20,751 nt of DNA from Rhodothermaceae bacterium (GTDB lineage: Bacteria > Bacteroidota > Rhodothermia > Rhodothermales > Rubricoccaceae). Every line of letters starts with the position of its first letter. The stretch's first letter is position 1. The stretch lies in contig JABDIZ010000196.1 in NCBI GenBank assembly GCA_013003465.1, forward strand, positions 1 to 20,751, read 5' to 3'. This document shows, in pieces, positions 1 to 7,740 of this stretch. The notes under the pieces are model-generated. The model did not search any database, was not told the origin of the DNA, and saw only the letters and a program-made list of their open reading frames with translations. A program made the translations under genes and the position numbers.

Positions 1-1
1 C

Positions 2-211
2 GAGAGGGCCGATGCCGTGCTTTGCATTGACCCTGCTGCGTTCTTCGGCGGCGAACGGTACGAGATCCCAGGGGAGAAAACGTTGGACCTGACGGTTCAG
101 CCTGAAGCCTCTGGCTCCTTCAAATACATCATTCGGACTGGAGACCTGAACGCGCCATGCCGGGGGCCACGCGACAGAGCCGGCGGCGGCGGCGGCGGCA
201 TCGGCCCCTGA
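2..211 (+). CDS. C-terminal fragment of an unidentified protein (cut by window edge)
   Basis: The frame is open from the first bases of the window to a TGA at 209-211, so this is probably the 3' end of a longer gene whose start lies outside. The 69 visible residues read like protein: a beta-strand pattern around LDLTVQP and FKYIIRTGD, then a polar tail with six consecutive GGC-coded glycines (182-199) and the end IGP. I do not recognise the family. An internal GTG at 17 could be a start but has no evident ribosome binding site. The gene converges on the CHAT gene with only 12 bases between the two stops. It could also be a chance open frame, since high-GC DNA has many. Confidence 0.5.
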   Translation, partial: ERADAVLCIDPAAFFGGERYEIPGEKTLDLTVQPEASGSFKYIIRTGDLNAPCRGPRDRAGGGGGGIGP

Positions 212-223
212 TCGGGCTATCCG

Positions 224-2605
224 CTAGCGGACGATGAAGGTGCGGCGGCCGATGAGGTGGTCGTTCTCACTGGTGAGGCGTAGTTCGTAGCGCCCGGGGC
301 GCGTGTCAGCGTCCAGGCGGCGGAACGTGCGGTATCCGGCTTCGGAAGCGGGCAGTGTATCGCTGCCGGTTTCAATTGCTGTGCCCTCGGGGCCACGCCA
401 CTCCCACCGGAGGATGCCGCGCTGCGGCTGCCGGACCCGCGCGGAGAAGTAGACCCGCTGGTTCACCGCAAACGTGTCCATCCGGGCATTCTCCGGGCAG
501 TCGAGCGCGCCCGTGTTGCAGAGGTGCAAGGTGAGCAGAGTGGCCTGGCCAGAGGCGACGGCCTGGAGGGAATCGCGGGTCGTACGGGCCTGCACCGTGG
601 CCGGGCTCTTGCGCACCGAATCGGCGTGAGCGAGGTACTGCGTCCACTGGGCCTGCGCCTCGCTCACGGTGAGGTCATTGGTCCGCGTACGGGCTTGCAC
701 CTCGGCGTGGTGTGTGGTCACGCGCTCCAACTGCCCGATGCGGTCTTCGATGGTCTGAAGCTCTTCCTCGCCCAGCGCCTGGAGGTTGCCCCGGTAGTCG
801 GCGAGCAAGCGCTGATACTGGCCGAGCACGGCCGTGTCGGCGACGGCTGGATTGCTGAAGGCGCGCATGGTGGTGAGGTAGGCCTGGTAGGCCTCAGCCT
901 GGTTGCCCTCATCCGGCAGAACGGTCACCTGTCCTTTGCCCGAGACACGCGCCGAGAAGCGGGTGGTGTCTGCGAACCCGACAAAGATTTCGACCGTGCC
1001 GGGCTGGAGCCCCTCGACTATGCCTGTTGTCGGGTCCGAGCCGGGCGTAATCCGCACAATCGTGGAATCGGCCGCCCACCATCGGAGCGCAACAGTCCGC
1101 ACGTCTTCCGGCCCGAAGGTCTGTCCCGTCGAATCCAGTACGACGGCGCGGATAGGCACCGAGGTACCCTGAATCACCCCCTCGGGGTTGTCGAGTAGCG
1201 CGATGGAGGCGACCGTCTGGGGGGTGGGTGGCCCATCCGGTCGCGTTGGCCCATCCGGTGTCCGGTTGCCTAGGAGCAACCAGGCACCGAGCAGCACCAC
1301 AGCTAGGGCCGCCGCCGCGATGCCGCCCCAGCGCAGGAGTGCCCTGCGACCTGGGGAGGCCGTGGCTACGGCCACGGGTGCAGCAGCAATGGATTCCGCT
1401 GAGCGTACGGCTGGTATGGGCGCTTGGGCTTCCTCCGTAGGGGGCTCCTCGGGTGTTGGCGTTGCAGGAGTCGCCGTCGGAGGCTCTACGGCAGCATTGA
1501 TGTCGAAGAGGCGGCCATCGGGTGCGCGCATGTGAAGCACGGGGGTACCCCATTCAACGGTGTTGGTGACCGAGAGGCTGATTGCCTTGCGGGCCTCGGC
1601 CACGGCTGTATCCACGGGCAGCCCGTCGGCGAGCGACTCGTAGAAGACACGCGAGAACTCGATGGCGGCGCGATCGGTGATCTCGTACTGCATCGCCACG
1701 ACGGCGGGGATGCCGCGCCGGATGAGCACCGAGGCCGTGCTCGAAAAGATGTCGGTCTCGCTGCCCTGCGCGCCTTCGCAGGCATTGAGCACGGCGAGAC
1801 TGAGTCCGTGGTGATCGGCGAGGAGGCGGCCGAGTTGGGTGGCGGGCAGATGAAAGGAGCCCCCCTCGTCGTCGGCGAAGGCGAGCATGCCCTCACCCGC
1901 TACGGCGTCGAAGCCGCCGTGGCCGACGAAGTGGAAGACGTGCCACGGCCCTTGCCGCATCGCCCGCTGGAGATCGCGCCACGTCTCGCCTTCGAGCCAC
2001 GTCAGGCTTACGCGGCCGCTGGCTTCGAGGTCGGCGAGGGCTTCGCTCATGCGTTGCTTCTCGCGCTCCACGTCGAGGCCCGCGCGGTCCCCGGGGCTGG
2101 CGATCATGCCCAGAATCTGCAGCGGCGGCTCGATGGCGATGGGCTCGGGCGGTCGGTCGAGTTCGAGGTAGCGAACGACGGGCGTATCCGCCGAGAGGCA
2201 GACGAAGTCGGCTTCGTGGTCATCATAGAGGAACTCCCAGGGGAGCGCGGCCAGATCGGGCGCTTCGATGCGCAGGCGCAGGCGCAGGCCCTTGCCCTCC
2301 TGCTGCGCCTTCTGCCGACTCAGCCGGTAGCTGCTGCGGATCTCTTCGGGCAATAGTGCCCCGAAGAGCGTCCGCCCGAACTCTTCGACGGAAAGCTGCT
2401 CCTGCGGGCGGGCGGCATCGCGCCGGGTGCTGCCCGACTTGAGCAGCGCGATCTGGAGCGTCTGAAGCTGGTTCTTGAGTTCCAACTCGCCGAGCGGGAA
2501 CTCCATCGTGGCCTTCGTCTCGCCCGCGGGCGAGCGCAACACGCTGACGGGGTACAAGCGTCCTTCGCCTTCTCCAATGCAGAGTTCGAAATCCAGATAA
2601 TCCAT
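224..2605 (-). CDS. CHAT-domain protease with membrane segment, Ig-like (BIG2-type) domain and C-terminal beta domain
   Basis: This 793-residue protein has an N-terminal CHAT (caspase HetF-associated with TPRs) domain at about residues 75-375. The His-Cys dyad is intact: His229 in the FVGHG motif and Cys276 in LNACEGAQG. A Pro/Thr/Glu-rich linker (about 375-420) leads to one hydrophobic segment at about 424-446. An Ig-like, BIG2-type region follows (about 465-570), with the phrase GIVEGLQPGTVEI typical of that fold. Then comes a helical stretch rich in Gln and Glu (about 575-700) and a beta-rich tail (about 715-793) that resembles DUF2914-like domains. CHAT proteins are cysteine peptidases of the caspase clan; the target is unknown. 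Basic residues before the membrane segment suggest the protease is cytoplasmic and the Ig-like part is outside. No TPR repeats are visible, although many CHAT proteins carry them. The ATG is supported by GGAGGGG five bases upstream. It is the third gene of the protease array. Confidence 0.9.
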   Translation of the reverse strand: MDYLDFELCIGEGEGRLYPVSVLRSPAGETKATMEFPLGELELKNQLQTLQIALLKSGSTRRDAARPQEQLSVEEFGRTLFGALLPEEIRSSYRLSRQKAQQEGKGLRLRLRIEAPDLAALPWEFLYDDHEADFVCLSADTPVVRYLELDRPPEPIAIEPPLQILGMIASPGDRAGLDVEREKQRMSEALADLEASGRVSLTWLEGETWRDLQRAMRQGPWHVFHFVGHGGFDAVAGEGMLAFADDEGGSFHLPATQLGRLLADHHGLSLAVLNACEGAQGSETDIFSSTASVLIRRGIPAVVAMQYEITDRAAIEFSRVFYESLADGLPVDTAVAEARKAISLSVTNTVEWGTPVLHMRAPDGRLFDINAAVEPPTATPATPTPEEPPTEEAQAPIPAVRSAESIAAAPVAVATASPGRRALLRWGGIAAAALAVVLLGAWLLLGNRTPDGPTRPDGPPTPQTVASIALLDNPEGVIQGTSVPIRAVVLDSTGQTFGPEDVRTVALRWWAADSTIVRITPGSDPTTGIVEGLQPGTVEIFVGFADTTRFSARVSGKGQVTVLPDEGNQAEAYQAYLTTMRAFSNPAVADTAVLGQYQRLLADYRGNLQALGEEELQTIEDRIGQLERVTTHHAEVQARTRTNDLTVSEAQAQWTQYLAHADSVRKSPATVQARTTRDSLQAVASGQATLLTLHLCNTGALDCPENARMDTFAVNQRVYFSARVRQPQRGILRWEWRGPEGTAIETGSDTLPASEAGYRTFRRLDADTRPGRYELRLTSENDHLIGRRTFIVR

Positions 2606-2610
2606 CCCGT

Positions 2611-2617
2611 CCCCTCC
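2611..2617 (-). promoter_or_regulatory. Ribosome binding site of the CHAT gene
   Basis: On the minus strand GGAGGGG ends five bases before the ATG at 2605. It is the clearest Shine-Dalgarno sequence in the window, where most genes show little or none. It fixes the start and suggests that this gene is translated independently of the gene upstream. Confidence 0.6.
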
Positions 2618-2643
2618 AGCGCTGCGCGCCTAGAATGACTGGA

Positions 2644-2675
2644 ATTATAAGGATTTGCGTATTCATGGTGCGCAA
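2644..2675 (-). promoter_or_regulatory. Possible promoter of the CHAT gene
   Basis: The 196-base gap 2606-2801 separates the CHAT gene from the STAND-WD40 gene and holds no gene of its own. It contains an AT-rich island in otherwise GC-rich DNA, with TATAAT on the minus strand at 2644-2649 and TTGCGC at 2670-2675. The 20-base spacer is long for a sigma-70 promoter, so the assignment is weak. It would let the CHAT gene be expressed separately from the two genes upstream. Confidence 0.3.
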
Positions 2676-2801
2676 CGGGCCGTCGTCGAGGCTACCGGTT
2701 TAGAATCGCCCGGCGCTCTACGCAGGTATGGGACACGGGAGGCCGGGCAGCCGATTCCAGGCTCGGGTGCCTCCGAGTCTTCGCATGGCCCTGGGCAACG
2801 G

Positions 2802-5800
2802 CTAGGGGCAAGTAGCCAAGTCCGTACTAGGGTGCGGCGGGAGGGTAGAGCAGGTGCAGGCGTACGGCCGGTCGCCCATGAAGACCTCCCATTCCTGCAC
2901 GCTGAGGTTGCGGTTCACCACCGTGCACGCCTGCTGCGCCCAGGTCGTGGGCCGCAGGTCCCACAGGCGAAGGAACAGCGCAGCGTCCGATCCATCCTCC
3001 TGTGCGCCCCAGTCGTATCCGGCCACGGCGAGGCGGGTGCCGTCCGGGCTGAACGTGAGGAAGTCGGTGTCGGCGGGGTGCTGGAGAGGCAGGCCGAGTT
3101 CTTCGCGCGCGGCCACATCCCAGAGTTGCAACTCGCCGCCCTGGCTCTCGATCACCAGGAGGTCGTCGCTCGGGCTGAACGTGAACGATTCCATCATGGG
3201 AGTCTCTGCCCCTTCACCCTGGAAGGCAAACGAGCCCCAGAACGCCACGGCACGCCCCAGGTCCAGCAGGCCGATGTCGGCGTTGATGCAGTCGGTGTAG
3301 CAGTCGCCGAAGGCCATCAGCGACCCCGAGGGGCTCATGATTGGCTCGGGGCCGTCGTGGCCCCCAGCAAAGCGCGGCAGGGCGTCCGCCAGCGCAATCG
3401 AGTCAGCATGGACGGTATCCTCCTCGAGCGTCCACGTTCTGATGACGGGGAAGTCGAGCACGCGCAGCGTCTGGCCGTCGAAGCGGAAGACGGAGCCAAG
3501 GGCGAGGTAGGACGGGATCGCGAAGGGGACGCTGAAGAACTGCTCCGTGGGCACGTCCCAGATGTGAACGCGCGTTACCGATGACCCGAGGGCGGCCTCT
3601 CCGGCGAGGATCTCCAAGCGCGCCCCGTCCAGACTGAATCGCGCCCGCTCTATCGGGGCGGGCAGGACGATGGGAGGGCCGGCGTAGGCGCGCCGTGCGG
3701 TGTCCCACAGGCGGAGCGTGTCGCCCTTCCAGACGGCCACTCGCTCCCCATCTGGGCTCAGCGCACCCACGCCCGGGAGCGGCACGGGCGCGAGCAGCGC
3801 CCGCCGGTCGGCATCCCAGGTATGGACGTGCGTCGTGTCGGGACCATCGTCGCGTTCGTCCCCGAGCGTGCTCTCCACGATGAGCAGACGGGTCCCGGCC
3901 TGGTTGAACTGCGCTTCGACGACGCCGAGTCGGTCGATCAGCGGCACCGCCGCCTCGCCCATCAGCGTGTCGCTGCGCCCGTCCCACACCCGCACGACCC
4001 CTTCGTGGAGCAGGGCCGCGGTCGTCCCCTGCGGGTTGAGTGCGAGGGCACTTGGAAACTCCAACGGAGTCTCGGAAGGGATGCGCAGCGTCGTGTAGAG
4101 CCCCCCCTCGGTATCGACGATGTCCCACAGACGGACCTCGCCGCGGTCCGTCGCCGTGGCGAGGATCGAGCCTGAATCGTTGAAGGCGAGGCTCGTGACG
4201 ATTCCTCTGTACCCCGTCTCTCGCTGGAGGAGCGCCTTCGACGGTTCCTCCCACAGCTCCACCTGCAGGAAATCTCCTACGGCGCGGAGGGTGCCATCGG
4301 GACTCACGGCCTCTGCTTTTGTGAAGGGAGGACTCGGGCCCCAGGGGTCCCAGGGCACCATTGCGGAATCGCTGAGCTCACGCAGCGGATCCTGCGTGAG
4401 GTCTATCTCCTGCATCTCGTTCCCGGTGTGGATGAGGAGGCGCCTGCCAGCCTGCGTGAATTCCATCGACCAGCGCTCGCCCGAAGGGATGAGAAACTCG
4501 GCGGAAGCAGGGCCTTCTCCGGTCTCGCCCCCCGTCTCGCGCGTCATATCCCAGAGCATGACGCCCCCATAGGCCTGCGCTGCGCCGGGCGGGGTGCCTT
4601 CGATGTACCCGAGCGCAAGCAGCGAGTCTCCGTAGAATGCCATGGCAGCGATGTCCGGTAGAACGTAGAGACTGTCTTCCCATACCTTCCGGCTGCGGGC
4701 CACGTCCCACGCCTGCACACGGAGCTCGGGCCACCCCGCTGCCGAGTCCATCACGCTCGCGACGGCGAGGCGCGTGCCATCTTCGTTCAGGGCTACATGC
4801 TGAATCGGCTCGTCTGGGATCATGCGCCGCACCTGTGCCAGGACGGCGGACGCCTCGGCAGACGGCAACGGACCAGAGCCCATCAGGCTCCACGCGCGGG
4901 TGCGCACACGTCCGAAGCGTGCATCGGATAGGCCGTACCGCGCGCCTGCTGTGGCCGCATCGCTGAGCAGGTCGTCGAGTGCCCTGAGCGAGTCACCACT
5001 GGTCAGATCCCACATGTCGTACCTCCAATCGACACCCACCAACAAGAGGCTGTCGTCGGCGAAGGCCACGGTTATGGGGCGGCGCTCGTAGGCGGGTTCC
5101 GTCGCCGGTCCGGGTCGCTCATAGGCGATTTCCATCCCCGGTCGGGGGTACAGCCGATAGCTGGTTTCCGGGCGCGGCGCCGTCTGCTCCGGGTCCGGGC
5201 GGGCCTGTGTACGGTTGCCCGCCTGAAGACTCAGCAAAAGAACTTCCCTGGTTTGGGGCGTGTCCTTCGTGCGAAACCCCTCCACGGCCAGCAGGGCTGC
5301 GAGGTCGTAATGGCCGTCCTGGAACGCGGTGTAGGAGCGGGCGGCAAGGGCGCTCGCGAGGGCGTTGTCACGCTCGCGCTCGGCCTGCCGCCGCTGCTGC
5401 TGGGCAATCACGGCGCTGGCCAGAATGAGGAGGACCACCACCCCGAAGAATAGCCGGATCTGTGTTCGGCGCTGGATGCTGCGACGGGCGAATGCCAGCT
5501 CCTGCCGGTTCATCCAGGCGGGCTGACGGTCAGGCTTGGTCCGGGAGAACTGGCGGCGGAGGGCCCGCGCGCTCCGGCGGAGCCGCGCAACGAAGGGCAA
5601 CGCGTGGGGGGCGAGCGCGTCGTCCTCTCGCCCGACCAGCCCGTCGAGAACACTGCTCCGCGCGGAATCCCGCCACAATAGCCCGTTCCGGGCCTTGTCT
5701 TCGGCCCGCCCCCACTCGCGTGTGGCTCGCGCGAGGTTGTGCTGGAAGCGGAGGTCAGCCACCCGGTCCTGCTCGGCGTGGACCCAGCCGAGGAGCCGAT

Positions 5801-7727
5801 CCCACGCCCGCACCAGCGCGTCGTGGGCGGGCTCGACGTAGGGCTCGCCGTCGTCGTCGCGCCCTTCCACCACGAGGCGCGCGGCCGTCAGGCGCTGGAC
5901 GACCTCATGCGCTCGCTCGGTCTCCACTGGGTCGGGGTAGTCCAACTCGGAGCGGGGCACGCGCCGCCGCGCCACGGCGCTGCCCTCGGCCGCCACCATG
6001 CGGAGCATCAGCCGCCGCATCGTCTGACGGTGCGCCGGGTCGAAGGCCTCGAACTCCGCGTCGGCCCGCGTGCGGAGCGCCCCCACGACGCCGCCGACGG
6101 CCTCGTAGTCGACGGCCTCGATGGCCCGGTCGTCGCTGCGCCGGTCGATGTAGTGGACGTACATCTCGCTGAGGGCGAACGAGAGCAGCGGGAGCCCGCC
6201 GGGCGTCTGGATCACCTCGTTGATGAGCGCGTCCACGAGCCCACTTGGCTTGAAGTACATTACCCGCTGTGAAGCCGGTTGCTCGATGACCTCCCGCACC
6301 TCGTCCTGCGTCATCGGCGGCACGACGTAGCGGGCCCGCTTCCAGTGGGTCTCCAGCACGGAGCGATCGAACTGCGGCTCGAAGTCCGAGCGCAGCGTGA
6401 GGATGAGGCGGACCTGCTCGGGATGCGCCTCCACGAGCCGCCGCAACAGGCCGAGGACAGCGTCGCGCTCCTTGCCCGCTCGCGTCATGGTAATCAGCTC
6501 CTCAAACTGATCAAGGACTAGGACGAGCCGCTCGCTCGGATGCGCCAAGCACCAGGCAGCGATCTGCTCCTCGACCCCGCCTTCCGTCCCCAACTCGGCG
6601 ACGGCCTGTTCGATGGCCTGCAGCGGCGTGGCCCCGGGCCGCACGACCGGCAGGACGTGCCACGCCGTCGCGACATCGCGCTTCAGCTTGGGCACCAGCC
6701 CGGCCTTCACTACACTCGACTTGCCCGTCCCCGAGGCGCCCAGCACGACCGTCAGCGGATGCTCTCTGACGTATGCCTCCAACTCCTCAATTACATCCTC
6801 CCGGCCGAAAAACAGCTCGGCGTGCTCCTCATCGTAGGACTCCAGGCCGCGCCACGGGTTGTTGTCGTAGGTCAGGGGCGGGGCCGGCGGCAGGTTGAGC
6901 TCGTGGCCCGGCACGAGGAAGATGAACTCGCCCTTGTCGTGCTTGGCGAGGGGCCACAGCCGGGGCGTCTGCCGGTGTCCCGCTTCGAGGGCCGCCGGTT
7001 GCAGGTGCTCTTCCAGGTAGAGGTACAGCTCGCTCGCCGTGATCACCCCGTCGCCCTCACCCTTCGGCACCACATCGCCCGCTCCTTCCAGCGCTGCGAA
7101 CAGGGCATGGGCGAAGGGGGAGTGCCCGTTTCGCTCCCCGCGCTCGCCGAAGGTACCGGGCAGTTCGCCGAGCGCCTTCTGGTCGTGGGAGGCCGAGGCG
7201 AGGGCCTGCCAGGCTGGGTCGAGGATGAAGCGGTCGTAGCGCTCCTGGTGGATCACCTTGGGCAGCCGAGAGGCGTCGCGCGTCGTGGACCAGCGGAACG
7301 CCCCCGAGAAGCAGCTGTCGAGGAGCACGAGCATATGCCGGCATTCGAGCGCAGTGAACGCCTCGTTGAGCACCGACATGCGGAGGTAGGTCTCTGCCTC
7401 GTCGATCTGGGCATCCTGGGGGAGGAGGTAGCCCGTCGGGCCGCCCTCGCCGTCGAGCGCCACGCCGTGCCCGGCGAAGTAGAACAACACCCGGTCGTCC
7501 GCGCCGATGGTGGGGGGCAGTGTATCGGTGAGCAGGCTGATGATGCCGTGGTGCGTGGCCTGCTCGTCGAGCAGCAGATGCACGTCGTAGCCGTGCTCGT
7601 CGGCCAGAAGCTGGGCGAGGCGGCGAGCGTCGCCGACGGCGGTCTTGAGGGGCGGAACGCCGTGGCCGTAGGCATTAATGCCGATGACCGCCGCCACGCT
7701 CTGCCTGAAGTCGGGTCGTGTGCCCAT
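2802..7727 (-). CDS. Caspase-like protease / STAND ATPase (nSTAND1 type) / membrane segment / WD40 protein
   Basis: This 1641-residue protein is built like an NLR or apoptosome subunit. The N-terminal caspase-like (peptidase C14) domain, about residues 8-270, has its dyad at His87 (YFAGHG) and Cys139 (LLDSCFSG). From about 288 (NPWRGLESYDEEHAELFFGRE, the usual entry to nSTAND1 ATPases) there is a P-loop NTPase with Walker A GASGTGKSS around Lys336 and Walker B LVLVLDQFEE around Asp406. A helical region rich in Arg precedes a hydrophobic segment at about 758-775, followed by a short charged helix. Degenerate WD40 repeats (blocks ending in LWD or VWD) run from about 815 to 1600. The tail with NRNLSVQEWEVFMGDRPY resembles the end of many bacterial STAND-WD40 proteins. 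Such proteins are thought to sense a ligand through the repeats, assemble using ATP, and activate the protease; the ligand here is unknown. The gene starts 13 bases after the stop of the caspase-hydrolase gene, so the two are probably cotranscribed. Confidence 0.92.
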   Translation of the reverse strand: MGTRPDFRQSVAAVIGINAYGHGVPPLKTAVGDARRLAQLLADEHGYDVHLLLDEQATHHGIISLLTDTLPPTIGADDRVLFYFAGHGVALDGEGGPTGYLLPQDAQIDEAETYLRMSVLNEAFTALECRHMLVLLDSCFSGAFRWSTTRDASRLPKVIHQERYDRFILDPAWQALASASHDQKALGELPGTFGERGERNGHSPFAHALFAALEGAGDVVPKGEGDGVITASELYLYLEEHLQPAALEAGHRQTPRLWPLAKHDKGEFIFLVPGHELNLPPAPPLTYDNNPWRGLESYDEEHAELFFGREDVIEELEAYVREHPLTVVLGASGTGKSSVVKAGLVPKLKRDVATAWHVLPVVRPGATPLQAIEQAVAELGTEGGVEEQIAAWCLAHPSERLVLVLDQFEELITMTRAGKERDAVLGLLRRLVEAHPEQVRLILTLRSDFEPQFDRSVLETHWKRARYVVPPMTQDEVREVIEQPASQRVMYFKPSGLVDALINEVIQTPGGLPLLSFALSEMYVHYIDRRSDDRAIEAVDYEAVGGVVGALRTRADAEFEAFDPAHRQTMRRLMLRMVAAEGSAVARRRVPRSELDYPDPVETERAHEVVQRLTAARLVVEGRDDDGEPYVEPAHDALVRAWDRLLGWVHAEQDRVADLRFQHNLARATREWGRAEDKARNGLLWRDSARSSVLDGLVGREDDALAPHALPFVARLRRSARALRRQFSRTKPDRQPAWMNRQELAFARRSIQRRTQIRLFFGVVVLLILASAVIAQQQRRQAERERDNALASALAARSYTAFQDGHYDLAALLAVEGFRTKDTPQTREVLLLSLQAGNRTQARPDPEQTAPRPETSYRLYPRPGMEIAYERPGPATEPAYERRPITVAFADDSLLLVGVDWRYDMWDLTSGDSLRALDDLLSDAATAGARYGLSDARFGRVRTRAWSLMGSGPLPSAEASAVLAQVRRMIPDEPIQHVALNEDGTRLAVASVMDSAAGWPELRVQAWDVARSRKVWEDSLYVLPDIAAMAFYGDSLLALGYIEGTPPGAAQAYGGVMLWDMTRETGGETGEGPASAEFLIPSGERWSMEFTQAGRRLLIHTGNEMQEIDLTQDPLRELSDSAMVPWDPWGPSPPFTKAEAVSPDGTLRAVGDFLQVELWEEPSKALLQRETGYRGIVTSLAFNDSGSILATATDRGEVRLWDIVDTEGGLYTTLRIPSETPLEFPSALALNPQGTTAALLHEGVVRVWDGRSDTLMGEAAVPLIDRLGVVEAQFNQAGTRLLIVESTLGDERDDGPDTTHVHTWDADRRALLAPVPLPGVGALSPDGERVAVWKGDTLRLWDTARRAYAGPPIVLPAPIERARFSLDGARLEILAGEAALGSSVTRVHIWDVPTEQFFSVPFAIPSYLALGSVFRFDGQTLRVLDFPVIRTWTLEEDTVHADSIALADALPRFAGGHDGPEPIMSPSGSLMAFGDCYTDCINADIGLLDLGRAVAFWGSFAFQGEGAETPMMESFTFSPSDDLLVIESQGGELQLWDVAAREELGLPLQHPADTDFLTFSPDGTRLAVAGYDWGAQEDGSDAALFLRLWDLRPTTWAQQACTVVNRNLSVQEWEVFMGDRPYACTCSTLPPHPSTDLATCP

Positions 7728-7740
7728 CGCCTGCTACCGG

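Noticed and set aside
182..199. (GGC)6 repeat as a regulatory or mobile element
   Set aside because: It is in frame in an apparent coding sequence and encodes six glycines; nothing suggests a further role.
1424..2356. Plus-strand open frame opposite the CHAT domain
   Set aside because: Shadow of the CHAT coding sequence, with no domain.
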